A stretch of DNA of 64,000 nt from Antedon mediterranea (Eukaryota > Echinodermata > Crinoidea > Comatulida > Antedonidae): contig NC_092678.1 of NCBI RefSeq assembly GCF_964355755.1, positions 14,728,922 through 14,792,921 of the forward strand. The letters are read 5' to 3'. Positions within the stretch are counted from its first letter, which is position 1; every line of letters begins with the position of its first letter. The position numbers and the translations under genes are program-made. Positions 41,401 through 56,400 of the stretch are shown here, piece after piece. The notes below the pieces were generated by a model. It made no database searches and was not told where the DNA came from. It saw nothing but the letters and a program-made list of their open reading frames with translations.

Positions 41401-44400
41401 AGTGTTTTTTTAAAATCAAATTTATCTTAGCTTAAAATTCGAGGTATATACTATGTTTACAATAATTTATTAAAATCAAACAATTAAACAAAATTTACAT
41501 TTAATTGTATGATTGTTATTATAAACATTGATACGGAATAAAAACATCAATCAGGATTGAGCACCGTTTTGCGTATTGTCTTCCTAAATAGTAATATTAA
41601 AAATAAATTTAGACCCTAATAATTTAACTAAAAATAATAGATACAGCCAGGCCTGTCTTTGGGATCGGTATAAACAGGGCAAAGTTTGTGATTAAAAAGT
41701 TCAAATGCATATTCCACCCACCCTTATGTCTTATAATGTAAAATTATTCTTACCACCGTTCTAATATTGCGTCATGTTTTTGTGTTTACCGCCCCAGATA
41801 TAGGACTCTAAAACCACACCGTACCCAATTAGTTGATGATGTTACACATATTTTAAATACAGTAATAACTAAAACTATATTAATCTCTTTTCATGTTTAG
41901 GAACATGAATAAAGATCCAGAATCCTGGTCTTCACGCCGATCAGGTAATATGCCGGTATTGCTTTTGGACACCGAAATGGCCTACATTAAAGTTGAGCAA
42001 ACAATTCTAACTACAAAGAAAGCAAAATTAGATGAGGCTCTAGTTACTCTCCTCTCCACTTTTTACCTTCTGGATTTCAATTATCCAAAATGAAAAGAAG
42101 TAGGCCTCACTATCCTTTAACAGTTAGTGATTTGTGATGAAGACACACCTGTACACTTGACAAAGGCTGTTGAATCATCATTAGTATACATTAATAAATT
42201 TAATTAAAGACACCTAATAGTTTAAAGCCCATGTGCGGAGAAGAATTTTACGAAATTTGTATTTTACCATTTTAATGTTTTTAAGTTTTCTTTTGATGGC
42301 ATTTTATTATTAATAAAAACAAGTTTGTTTTAAAGAAGTTGTATATATTATTGTACCTAATGTCATGTAAATTGTAGTTCTTAATGAAAATAACAGTATT
42401 GTTAATATTATGTTTTATAACATTCTTGAATTTATTTGTTTAAGTAAAATATTACTTAAAATGAGTATTCATTTATCGTTCTTAAAATAAATTTTTAATG
42501 ATTTATATTTTATAGAATTCTTGTTTCAAGCAATTTTTTCCCAATATAAGTAAGAATTTACGAATTTTAATTTGATAGAATTCTTGTTTCAAGCAATACT
42601 TTTCTTAAAATAAGTAAACATTTACTGGTTTTTATTTGATAGACTTCTTGTTTACTTATTTAAAAAAAAGTTTTGCTTGAAACAAGAATTCTACAAATGA
42701 AAATCGGAATATTCTTACTTATTTTAAGAAATATATTGCTTGAAACAAGAAAACTAAAAATATAAATCGGAATATTCTTACTTATTTTAAGAAAAATATT
42801 GCTTAAAACAAGAATTCTAAAAAATACAAATCGGAATATTCTTACTTATTTTAAGAAAAAAATTGCTTGAAACAAGAATTCTACAAATAAGAATCGGAAT
42901 ATTCTTACTTATTTTAAGAAATATATTGCTTGAAACAAGAATTCAAAAAATACAAATCGGAATATTCTTACTTATTTTAAGAAAAATATTGCTTGAAACA
43001 AGAATTCAAAAAATACAAATCGGAATATTCTTACTTATTTTAAGAAAAATATTGCTTGAAACAAGAATTCAAAAAAAATACAAATCGGAATATTCTTACT
43101 TATTTTAAGAAATATATTGCTTGAAACAAGAATATTAAAATTAAAAATCGGAATATTCTTACTTATTTTAAAAAAAATATTGCTTAAAACAAGAATTCTA
43201 AAAAATACAAATCGGAATATTCTTACTTATTTTAAGAAAAATATTGCTTGAAACAAGAATTCTACAAATAAAAATCGGAATATTCTTACTTATTTTAAGA
43301 AATATTTTGCTTGAAACAAGAATTCAAAAAATACAAATCGGAATATTCTTACTTATTTTAAGAAAAATATTGCTTGAAACAAGAATTCAAAAAATACAAA
43401 TCGGAATATTCTTACTTATTTTAAGAAAAATATTGCTTGAAACAAGAATTCAAAAAATACAAATCGGAATATTCTTACTTATTTTAAGAAAAATATTGCT
43501 TGAAACAAGAATTCAAAAAATAAAAATCGGAATATTCTTACTTATTTTAAGAAATATCTTGCTTGAAACAAGAATTCAAAAAAATACAAATCGGAATATT
43601 CTTACTTATTTTAAGAAATATATTGCTTGAAACAAGAATTCTATAAAATACAAATCGGAATATTCTTACTTATTTTAAGAAATATATTGCTTGAAACAAG
43701 AATTCAAAAAAATACAAATCGGAATATTCTTACTTATTTTAAGAAAAATATTGCTTGAAACAAGAATTCTATTTTAAAAAATCGATAAATTGTTATTTAT
43801 TTTAAGGCAGATACTGCTTAAAACAAGAATGAAAAAAACAATTAAATTCTTGGTAAGAATATTGTTCTTAAAGTATTATTTCTTGGTACTACTATCTTCA
43901 TCTCCTATATGCGGAACATTATTTGGATAATAGAACAAATCATACATCTACACATAATCAAGCATCGTATACTCTATCTCTAACAATATTTCAATCTTTT
44001 ATCAACTAAAGCTGAAGTATAGTCGTTATCTCGGAACCGTCCTATGGTTACCACCAGGTAGGCTTGCTTCATCAAGGCTTCTATGAATGGATGTACTGGT
44101 TGGGAGCAGAAAATCTAGTAGACCATACCCAGTACCGTTTTGATTACGATCAATCGGGAATTTACCTCACAACATTTAAACACACATATGGTTGATGTGC
44201 TAATACTAAATTGTATATATATATTTTTTTGTCGCTTCGCTCGCGTACCATCTAGGTCGTGCCCACAGATGGTTCTCGAATACACAGCAATTTCAGCGTA
44301 AAAAAATGCTTTTTTTTAATGTACGTACTACAGGATGATAATAATTATTATTGTTTACAGAAACAAATAAATAGACACGATGATATGTATTAAACTGAAA

Positions 44401-47400
44401 TTAGCACGCTGGGAATTACTTCCGAAAGAGAAACTTGTCACAAAATGAGTCCAAATTTGTTATTTGGACTCATTTAAACAAACCAAATTTGTGTTTTGTG
44501 TGTAACTTTAGGGTTGAGGGATGGGAAAGAAGATATGGGTACAAAGAAGAACAATGTTTTAATATATTCTTTATCTACTCAGTAACGAAATATGTTTTTC
44601 ATGTTTGTTAGGCCTATAAATAATATACCACTTGATACAGTAACACATTTGCGATTTAATACTTTGTTAAAACTGTCACTGTTATAGTCCATTGAAATAG
44701 CATACGGTAGTACATGTAACGATACACGTACCACTACAACGTTTATATTCTTTGTAATTATTAATTAATACAAACGTTGAGAAGCAACTGTCAGTAGTAC
44801 AGTTTATTTGTATATTGTACGTTTTGTATAACAGTAGGGCCTACTCACAGGCCTATAAATAATATACCACTTGATACAGTAACACATTTGCGACTTAATA
44901 CTTTGTTAAAACTGTCACTGTCATAGTCGATTGAAATAGCATACGGTAGTACATGTAACGATACACGTACCACTACAACGTTTATATTCTTTGTAATTAT
45001 TAATTAATACAAACGTTGAGAAGCAACTGTCAGTGCTACAGATTATTTGTATATTGTACGTTCTATATAACAGTAGGGCCTACACTCACAGTAATACGTT
45101 TATTTGTACATGATTGTTTTATACATCTAACAGTACCCACAATCACAGTAAATTCAATGGCGACCACAAATGTTAATACGTATTTACAGGGCCTGTTTCT
45201 GCTGCAACTGCTCAAAATACGGTATAAAAATACGGTATAAAATACGGTATTTTTTATACCGTATTTTTTAGTACCCCGTTTCTGCTAACAATACTTCTTG
45301 GGTGGTCGTGTTAAATTTCATCTTTTTTACCCAATTTGCCATTCATTTATTTGATCGATAATTAAAAGTCGCAATAAAGGAAGTTTTACGTCTCACTTTC
45401 AACAGCCTAGCCCTAGTGATAGATATGTTGTGAGAGCACAGAAAACATCGTAATGGGGACAATTAATTCGTTCCCTCCCCGAGTTATTGTATTTTGCCAT
45501 GTTGTACTGCTTTCGCAGGCTCTTCAGCTTTGAGTTTACTTGCTTTGGAGACAAGTCTATTCCATACTCCTGCTTTATTTTTTTAGAAATGTCTTTATAA
45601 ATGTGGTTGTCCCTTTTATTACCTTTTAGTTGGCCAGACATTTTAGCTTCCCCACACAAAATTATTTAGTAAAACTGTGACGTCTTCGCTCCACATTTTC
45701 GCCGAATATATATATACACGTGTGTAAAACAGCTGACAGCGACAGAAAATAAAAACACGAATGTTGACCTTTTGTCATGTAAAAAAAAAAATACGGTATT
45801 TGGCCTACGTTCACATGATATGCACAAGAATAATGTTTTATTTCAATTTCTTTGTGTAATGTTTATCATTAGGCCTATCTAACTATAATTATTTGCTGCA
45901 ATACACTGTTTGAATAAGCTTCATGATTATTATTTCTATAAAGGATGGTAACACCCTGCTGCATGAATACATGCGTGCAAATGAACCTACATTAGAAGTA
46001 GTAGACTATCTCACGAAGCAAGGTGCATCCGTAACAGCACTAAATAAGGTAATAATGGGCTAAAGATCATTGCAAAATAAGGGAATGCGCAGATAATATT
46101 GATATAATTCGGTCTACGTTCACATCATATTCACAAGCAAAACCTTTTATTTCAACTTCTTTGTGTATTATTTATCATAAGATAAGATAAGATAAGATAA
46201 CTTTTATTGATCCTCAAAAAAGAAATTCATTGCTCGTCATAATAACAAGAAAACACAATAAAAACAAATATAGCATAAAACCATTCATATAAAAACATCA
46301 AAAAATACAAGATAAAATTATCTTCTTAACTTTCTGTTGTACTGGATGATACCTGAGGGAATAAATGATTTGGCATATCGATTTGTTTTCACACTGAGGA
46401 GCCTCAATATACCACTTGGATTAAGTTGGTCTATGATCACTTTGTGGAGAGGATGAGAGGCATCTGACTCAATGCGTTCAAAATCTTTCTGGAGGTGTTC
46501 ATTACCTAATTATAATTATTTGCTGCAATACACTGTATGTATAAACTTCGTTATAATATTTTTTTCTCTATAGGACGGAAACACCCCGCTGCATGAATAC
46601 ATGCGTTCAAATGAACCTAACTTAGAAGTAGTAGATTATCTCACGAAGCAAGGTGCATCCGTAACAGCACTAAATAAGGTAATATAGGTCTAGAAATAAT
46701 TTATATGACTTCAACTATCGTACGTATGATCTGCACCGCAACATATCATCTTTTCTACTTTATTTTATATCATATTAAAATTGATTGAGCTATTTAGAAT
46801 TACTTGCTGCAATAATTATTTAGTAGTAATTAAACAAGTTCCTACAATTATTGTGAGATTGGTTTATTGAGCAATGAAATTATTAATTTTTTAAATAGTT
46901 TTATGTGGACACGTCATTATAAATTTGTTGAATTTAGAATAATGACAGAAAGCCTTGTTCACATTAACCTAAACTACACAATTATGATTTCTTTTTTCTT
47001 TTCTTGGATTTTTCTTTACCTTTCATTAACATTTCAAAATAAAGAAATGCACAGACAATTGACATAATTCAGTCTTCGTCCACAACATATGCACCAGCAA
47101 AACCTTTATTTCAATCTGTTTGTGTATTATTTATCATAATCTAACTATAACTATTTGCTACAATAACCTGTATGTATAAATTCCATGATCATAATTTCTT
47201 TAAAGGACTGAAACACCACACAGCATGAATAATTAGTCATTTGAATAATAGTTGTTTTGTTTCTTCAAAAACATATAATCCAAATTCTAGCAAATTGACT
47301 ACGTCGCCCATGCGCCATGCATGTACACAATACTAGTACAAACATTCCTTTCATTAAATGTTACTTTAAACTTAATTTCAAATACAGTTAAAAACAAAAT

Positions 47401-50400
47401 CATTTTGTTAACATTAATTATAAATACTACCGTATAACTTTATTGCGTAAATTAGTTCCCTTTGAAGATACGTAGTTTATTATTGCCTGAGTTATTACCA
47501 CATTTGAGGGCACAGTTATTTTGCATTGAAGGATGCACTCAATTTTAAGTTTATCTGGAGATATTTAGCTTTTAAAACCTATTCACTGATTGTTTACTAT
47601 GTTTAAATTAACTAGTATATAGTGTACGGTAATGATAGTTAATTATTATCGGGCTTACGCGGAGCTACACATTGAAAGGATGGGAGATATCCTGTCACTG
47701 GCGAAAATTATGTTCCTTTATCTGGTTTTGACCCCATTGAAAAATGTAATGTTTTGGTGTGATGTAACTTACAACAATAGCATCCAAATAATCAAAAAGG
47801 ACACGAATGAATTATGAAGGGACGAACAGGTCGCGGAATATTCAAACGTTTCTATTCTAGTACGAATACTACTTTAAATTACAACTATCTCATATTATTG
47901 CATCTTGCATTACGCTCAACATCTCCTTACCACAATACTAATTTTCGTATAGGTTCCAATAATATTCATGGTTTGTGGTACTGATATTTTTTACGTTTAA
48001 TAATCCTTTTATAATACGGCCACATAAACATACACACTCCTGTGGTGAATTTCCGTATCTCCCTTTATGTCATTTAAATCGGAATAGTCATGAAGAAAGT
48101 AATGTATTGTGTATATATGGTTGTAAATATACATGATTTGCAATATTGTAATAAATACCACTGGATACGGAATTGTTTGTTAGTTAGTGTAAATACTAAC
48201 TAGAATGTTTTACATATGTATATTTGTTGTTTTTAATTTATTTAAGTTTACCATAATTTTGAGTTTGCGATTTCCTTTTGATGAATACATTTAAATCAAT
48301 ATTTGAATTTCAGAATGGGGTTTACAATTACTATGAAATAGTGTACCTTGTATTGCGGTACAGTATTTTCTTAGAAGCTCTATGCTTAATTTAGAATTTA
48401 CTTATGATGTGTCTACAAAAATGTTCATTTGATTTGCTTGTTGTTTGCACTCACTTACTACAATTGGGGTTTTATATATGTCTGATTCCATAGACATATT
48501 GTTTCTTTGATTTCTAAATCGGTTTATAAACAAATATTTCTACTATTAGCAATACTTAAAACACTTTTATGTTTATAGGAAGGAAAAACAGCAGTATCTG
48601 TTTTAGAAGAAAATACGCAGATAGAACAAAAAGAAAAATGCATGATTTTAGAGTATTTTGACAGTAAGCTATTATATTAAAGTTTTTAACATGAAATTAG
48701 CAACAAATATTTGAATTCTGAAACAAATGTTATTCATAATGTTTACATAAAACCATGAATGTGAATGTATGTATGTTATGCGTATTTTTTATATTTTAAT
48801 ATTAGAATTGTTGGTTCCTCCTGAAATATTTGCCAGGGGTAAACAGGCTATCAAAATATATAAAAATGAACTTAAAGATGGTAAAATTGCAGTTGTGAAT
48901 TCGAGATGTATGTTTCTTGGGAAGGAAGGTGCTGGTAAGACTAGCTGTGTAAAGGCCATGCTTAAAGAAAGGTAACTAAATGCAAATTATTTACGTATAC
49001 ATATACATTTTAGTATTGAAATAATTATCAGTGTATTTTTAATTATATGTAAGGATGTGGACGACAACACAAAAGGAAAAACACGCCTTTTCTCACTTTT
49101 ACCACGGTCCGGTGGTGTATTTGGTTTTAATTTGTTTTTAGCATAACAATAGAGATCAGTATGGTCCTGAAAACCACAAAATAAATACAATGAGAAACAA
49201 AAGTAAATAATATTCTAAAATACAATCCAATTCTTAGTAACGACCTCAACTTAACAGGCGACTCTAATAAAAATGATTCTCTCTGACGACTGCGACTATT
49301 ACATCAAACGGCACGTCTACCTAAACAGCCTCTGTATACTTTGTTAGAGTATACAAATACCTAATTAATTACCTACACAATTGCAACATAAGTGCCTGAA
49401 TATTACTATTATATTACTAGAATAAATGCATGTTGGAATTTACTCACACTATTTGAATACTAAACTTAGTCTATTCATTGAATCAAGGAGTTATAATCTT
49501 AGGTTTGTGTAAAATATATAAACAATAACAAATCCATGGGCGCAGCCATTTTGTATGATAAATAGAGGGCGCACTACATGACGATCTACCACGAACATGG
49601 TAGCCTCGTGTATACAAATTAATCAAGTGTGAACTGTAGGATGAACTATTTTATACAAACTGTTAACTAGAAACTATCTTCTATAAACTAAACATTACTA
49701 AATCTATCTAAACATATTTTGTTAATACAAAGAAGGTTTATCACAAAAGTATATATTATAACATTATATGGCATAAAATCCTAGTTCAAAGATTGTAACA
49801 CAATACTATTCAATAGGCTTCCTAACTGCACATTCCATGAGTCAAGGTTAACCCAAAACAAATGTCTAGGCCTATGAATGCAATCATCTTAAAATACAAC
49901 ATTAATGTTTCTTAAACATAACAGAATCTTATAAATGTATAACAAAGTAATATATGTATAAAGTAAAGTAATTACCTTTTAATCAGATCTTTAATTAAGT
50001 AAGAGACAAAACTATCTGCTTCCTTTACCGGTTCATGAATACAAAAGAAAGCAAATCATTTGAAAAAGACTGTTACAATTATAGGGGACAGCAACACCTA
50101 TATGGGGCAGTATTTAATTATCACATGATTAGATTAATCCCCACATATATATTTGATGTAAATACTAATACTAATTTAACCATTTTACCTCACCATCATA
50201 TTGTTAACATAGATTCAATCCCGACGAACCATCCACAGACGGTATCGTTACAAGGACAGTGTTTCAATCAAATAGTAAGAGCGAATGGAAGAGGATTAAA
50301 GATGAACACGACGGTAAGATTTGTGTAACTACCTGTAGAGTAGAAAATCGAGTTTCTGCCGTCATGTGATGCCAAGCGAAACGTGGAATTAATATCTGTG

Positions 50401-53400
50401 ATTGTAGTACTGACAAGTAGAGTTTTTTTATAGTCTTACTCTAGAGTTGTGGAATAGGCACGATGTTATATGTAATGTTTAAAATAATGTTATTACACAT
50501 TGATACCGATTAAATGAAATTCAGTGTTTTCCATAAACTCCAACCAGCATAATGATTTGTATACATATTGTTTTAACCAATTGCTATTTTTGTACAGATT
50601 CCGAGCTAACCAGGAAAATGCGTGAACATGTAATAAAACAAAGGGTTGATAAGGAGTTAGGTATGTAATACAGCAAAACAAATTATATAACGCTTTTTAA
50701 CAATTGAAATAAATCATTTATCCTTCATATTTTTTTAACGGACCTATTATACAAATAATGAATGTCTATTAGTGTAATTGTACAAATAATGGCATGAGGT
50801 GAATGATGTTATATATCAACGAGGCAACGCCGAGTTGATATTTAACCTTTCATCATTCACCAAATGCCATTATTTGTACCATTACACGAATATAACATTC
50901 ATTACTTGTTTTATATAACATCTAAATAGATTCCAGTCAGTTGAATCAAATAAAAGGTAGCCCTCTAGGAAAGGCCCACATTTCATTCACATTGATTAAA
51001 ACAGTAACATTTGGTTTTTAATAATATTATAGTAAATGTTATATTTATATGGATTTTATAAACACACGTACTTTAGTGTTATGTATGTCCACAAACGACC
51101 AAACAATCCTAATACTAACAGGCCTAGGCCTAGGCCAGACCATAGTACTAGCTTGACGCTGATTACATTATAATGTACTATGTAAATATGAAATGCAATG
51201 TTGACAGTACATGGCCAGACAATACTGCCTCTCATATGTTGTTGTTGTTTGGTATTCTATGTATAAGTTAAAAACGTAAACGTAGGCGTCTGTGTCGTTT
51301 AAAATAGTACTTGGTCAAAATGGTCGATATTCGGCAATCTATAAATACTTTTATTTTATTTTATTTTCTAATAGAGGACAACCAAAGCTACCCAATTGGA
51401 GGTGATTCTGTGAATATTCCAAATGAAATAACTAGCATATGGGACTACGCTGGTCAATTGGACTACTACATAACGCATAGGGTATGCCTATCAATATGTT
51501 GTTTATTGGCAGAATATGATCTGATAATTGCATAGATATATTAATGTAGTAGTGATAGTGTTAGTGGTGATGATGGTGGTGGTGGTTGTAGTGGACGTGA
51601 CAGTGGCAGTGAAATTGGTAGTAGCAGTGGTAGTGGAATTGGTATGTAGGGCCTATATTGCATTTTAATAATTTTAAAACAATTATATTCTAATAATATT
51701 TTTCTCGATTTACAGTATATTGTTTTCCCCCCACTTGTTAAACAAGCGAAGATGGCTTCATCTCAATAGAGTTGCCCAGACATCTATCTAATATTACATT
51801 AACATTACAATTATGAGTAGTGTTTTATTATAATTATCATTGCTTGCACCATGTTCTTGACACGCACGTGTATATTAATTTGTAATATGTCTTTAAAACA
51901 TTGTTTAATAATAGTATTATATACTACGAAGAACTTGCAGTCCACATTCTTATACGCAATGGTGTTAAACTGTAATTATTTTCCTCCTTATATTCTTAAA
52001 AAAAGGAATAAAAAGGAATATAATTATGTAGCGTTCTGATTTAACATTAGTATTGACATACTCGCTTCAATGTGCAGTATGCCTACTACGATGTAAGCTT
52101 AGGCCTACTAAATGTCACTAATTATAATAAAAGACTCTCTTCCAATAGAAAATATCTATCCATCATAATAACCACCTTATATCTGTTTTTGGTTTAGTTT
52201 TTCCTCACAAATACAGCATCGTACTGTGTTGAATTTAATGCTTTGGATAACTTGGATGAACCAGCTAATCCACGAGATCCAGCAGTTGTAAGTTCAACAT
52301 TATTTTAAACTTCAATTATTAATATTATTAATTGTTTCTCTTAGTAAACAAAATATTTTATTACATAAAAAATATATACTAATATAGTATATTACATTAA
52401 TTTTTTTTTAATTGTACCTACATTTTGTTTAATTGTACCTACATTTTATTTTAGGGTCCACACAGCAAAATTTGAAATTCTAAGCAAGAAAAAAAAATCT
52501 TGTTTTAAGAAAAAATTCTTAAAATAAGTATTTTTTTTCTTGTCAAGATTTAAAATTACTTAAAACAAGAAATAATTTTCTAGAAAAGACACATTTTCTT
52601 AAATTAAGTTTTGCAATATTCTTGAAAATGCTTATTACAAGAAATATTTTACTTAAAATAAGAAGTCAATATCATTCTCTTCTTATTAAGAATAGTTTTG
52701 CTTAAAACAAGATTTGAAAATACTTAATTTGAAAAGTATTTTACTTAAAATAAGAAATCTATATTATATTTATCCCTATCAAGAATAATTTTTCTTAAAT
52801 CAAGATTGATGAATTATAAAAATTACTTAAAACAATCAATATTTTTCTAGGTAAGACAAAGTTTCTTAAATTAGGTTTCGCAATAGTCTTGAAAATACTT
52901 GTTTTGAGAAATATTTTACTTAAAATAAGAAGTCAATTTCACACTACCCTTATCAAGATTATTTTTACTTGAATCAAGATTCGCAATATTCTTGAAAATG
53001 CTTATTACAAGAAATATTTTACTTAAAATAAGAAGTCAAAATCATTCTCTTCTTATTAAGAATAGTTTTGCTTAAAACAAGATTAGAAAATACTTAATTT
53101 GAAAAGTATTTTACTTAAAATAAGAAATCAATATTATATTTATCCCTATCAAGAATAATTTTTCTTAAATCAAGATTGATGAATTCTAAAAATTACTTAA
53201 AACAATAAATATTTTTCTAGGTAAGACAAAGTTTCTTAAATTAGGTTTCGCAATTTTCTTAAAAATACTTATTTTGAGAAATGTTTTACTTAAAATAAGA
53301 AGTCAATATCATACTATCTTATCAAGACTATTTTTGCTTAAATTGAGATTCGCAATATTTTTAAAAATACTTATTTTGAGAAATGTTTTACTTAAAATAA

Positions 53401-56400
53401 GAAGTCAATATCATACTATCTTATCAAGAGTATTTTTACTTGAATCAAGATTCGCAATATTCTAAAAAATACTTATTTCGAGAAATGTTTTACTTAAAAT
53501 AAGAAGTCAATATCATACTATCTTATCAAGACTATTTTTGCTTAAATTGAGATTCGCAATATTTTAAAAAATACTTATTTTGAAAAATGTTTTACTTAAA
53601 ATAAGAAGTCAATATCATACTATCCTATCAAGACTATTTTTGCTTGAATTCAGATTCGCAATATTCTGATTTTGAGAAATGTTTTACTTAAAATAAGAAG
53701 TCAATATCATACTACTGTATCTTATCAAGACTATTTTTACTTGAATCAAGATTCGCAATATTCTTTAAAATACTTATTTTGAGAAATGTTTTACTTAAAA
53801 TAAGAAGTCAATATCATACTATATTATCAAGACTATTTTTGCTTAAATTGAGATTCGCAATATTTTTAAAAATACTTATTTTGAGAAATGTTTTACTTAA
53901 AATAAGAAGTCAATATCATACTATCTTATCAAGACTATTTTTACTTGAATCAAGATTCGCAATATTCTTAAAAATACTTATTTCGAGAAATGTTTTACTT
54001 AAAATAAGAAGTCAATATCATACTACAGTATCTTATCAAGACTATTTTTGCTTAAATTGAGATTCGCAATATTTAAAAAAATACTTATTTTGAAAAATGT
54101 TTTACTTAAAATAAGAAGTCAATATCATACTATCCTATCAAGACTATTTTTGCTTGAATTCAGATTCGCAATATTCTGATTTTGAGAAATGTTTTACTTA
54201 AAATAAGAAGTCAATATCATACTATCTTATCAAGACTATTTTTACTTGAATCAAGATTCGCAATATTCTTTAAAATACTTATTTTGAGAAATGTTTTACT
54301 TAAAATAAGAAGTCAATATCATACTATCTTATCAAGACTATTTTTGCTTAAATTGAGAATCGCAATATTTTAAAAAATACTTATTTTGAGAAATGTTTTA
54401 CTTACTGTAAGATAAGAAGTCAATATCATACTATATCCTATCAAGACTATTTTTGCTTGAATTGAAGTCAATTCTATTTTAATATTCTTAAAAATACTTA
54501 TTTTGAGAAATGTTTTACTTAAAATAGATTGTCAATATCCTTATATTCACACAACGGTAGAGCAGTTAGCACTTCAGTTTCAACTGATGAAAGAATCTGG
54601 GTAATCAAACTGTTCGTGCTTTGAATAATCGATTGCACTGCAACCACCTAAAGAAAATAATATTGATTTAATATTTTTTATATTCAAGTTTTAATATGTT
54701 TAAAAACTAAGTTGTGCTTTAGTTGGGGAGCTATGCAGCCTAACAAAAAAAATGTTATTTGTAACAATGAAATTGGTCACAAAAAAATGCAACATAAACT
54801 TAGAGTGTATAATGCCTAGGCCTAGGCCTAGTACCCAAGTCCTATAGTTACTATAGCTAATAGTCCTGTATATAACAGTACCAGCAAGGCCTAGGAAATA
54901 GACGTATTTCTCTAATAAAAAATAGTTTAAAATGCATAATTGTTGTAATTTTAAAGCAAAATGGCTTACCTGTGGAATCTTGTTTCTCTCCTTTAATTTT
55001 AGTAGAAAGAAATCAGCATTTTTTATACTATTATCTGCTTGTTCATCCTCTAGTTAGTAGGCCTTCTTGCTGAGCATCAACAAGATAATTAATATTAAAC
55101 AATCATTAACAGTATAACAATACTAGAATTATCACTACTACTATCGTCAGTTGATAAATCATCCCCGTTATAATAGTTTTTTTCTTCATTAACTTCGTCA
55201 GTCTCCTAGTCTAGGCCTAGTTCTACTTCATCCTCAATTGGCATCCTCGTTTTCTCCAGGCATACTTATTACTGATGTTTCCATCGTCAACTGCAGGAGG
55301 TTGCCGATTGTTATACTCGTCCTTAAAATGGCGTCTTATGACATGCTTGTAAAACGAATTGTAAATTCCAAAGCTTGCCGGGCAGACAGCGAACCACCAA
55401 TTCCACATGTTACTCGAAAATTCGGAGTATTTCCATGAATTGAATTATAATGCCTTAGCAAATAGGGTAGCAAATACTGTACCTACTTCAGTTTACTGGC
55501 ACCAACTTATCGCTTTTTTTCGGACTGCAACAAACATGTGTCATTATTATTGTCTGTCGTATTACTGTTAGTCCAGACGTTTTACAGATTTGCTTTAACC
55601 ACCATGGAGGTTTATACCTCCATGCTTTAACGTTGAGCAGTATAATGACCTTATACATTCTGGGTAAAAGGCCAGCGATAAATTTTTGGTTATAGTTGAA
55701 AAACAACACTGTGTGTGGTCGATGACCTAGCTCCCGGCGGGATCATGGCCAACGGTTTTTTAAAGTAATCATTCAAAATCTAGAGTTTGTAAGTAAAAGA
55801 CACCTTTCATCGCAATTTATATATTAAATGCTTCAATAGGCCTAGTAAGATTAGTCTAATATAATGTCGAAGGAAGACGCTTTGTTGAAGATCCGAGAAA
55901 TAGATGAAGAAGTGGCCAACATTTTAACAGGTTCGTAGGCCTAATAATTATATTTTAATCTGCCAGCAGTCTAGGCCTAGCCTAGGCTCCTTCCTAGTTA
56001 GTAATACTGTAGGCCTGGAACTAGTAAGTCTAGGCTAGCCTACTATGCCTGTACTGACGGACAGGTGTATAGGTTTAGCTTAGCATTTTAGTTCAGACAT
56101 TGACAGAGGGGACAAATATTGTCGGACCTATTTCAGCTAGGTATAAGGAAGGCCTAATAATAGATAATACAATTATAATGTAACAGTTATTTTGTAATGT
56201 AGCCATGAAATATCTACGAAGGATTATACTGTTTTATATACACATATTCCAATGAGAAATATAATGACATTTAAAAACACTTCTTTATATTTAATTAATT
56301 GTACACACTAAGTAATCCCCGAAGTGATCACATCGATATTGAAACTTTATGTTTTTAACTCTAAATTTAAAAAAAACATACTAAAAAAACAAACAAAAAA

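Larger units (their letters stand above)
39640..43888 (+). mobile_element. CACTA-like element, partial copy 1
   Basis: It matches 55396-60209 of the full copy in the same order and direction, including the gene-like plus-strand segments and the right array. It lacks the left array, the minus-strand gene piece and the last ~170 bp with the terminal repeat. It starts one base after exon E18. Confidence 0.85.

Noticed and set aside
42863-43630. Long repeated reading frames of the [19 protein letters not shown] type (also at 58618-59827)
   Set aside because: They are by-products of a 63-bp tandem array whose period is 21 codons. The sequence is AT-rich repeat DNA inside a transposon end, with no start or splice context.
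50035-50328. Single 97-codon plus-strand gene
   Set aside because: Only its last third overlaps real coding sequence, and in a different frame. The true exon is E23 (50213-50313), which carries PSTDGI and fits its neighbours in phase.
53274-54373. Repeated frames of the [20 protein letters not shown] type
   Set aside because: Same artefact in the 102-bp (34-codon) left array.
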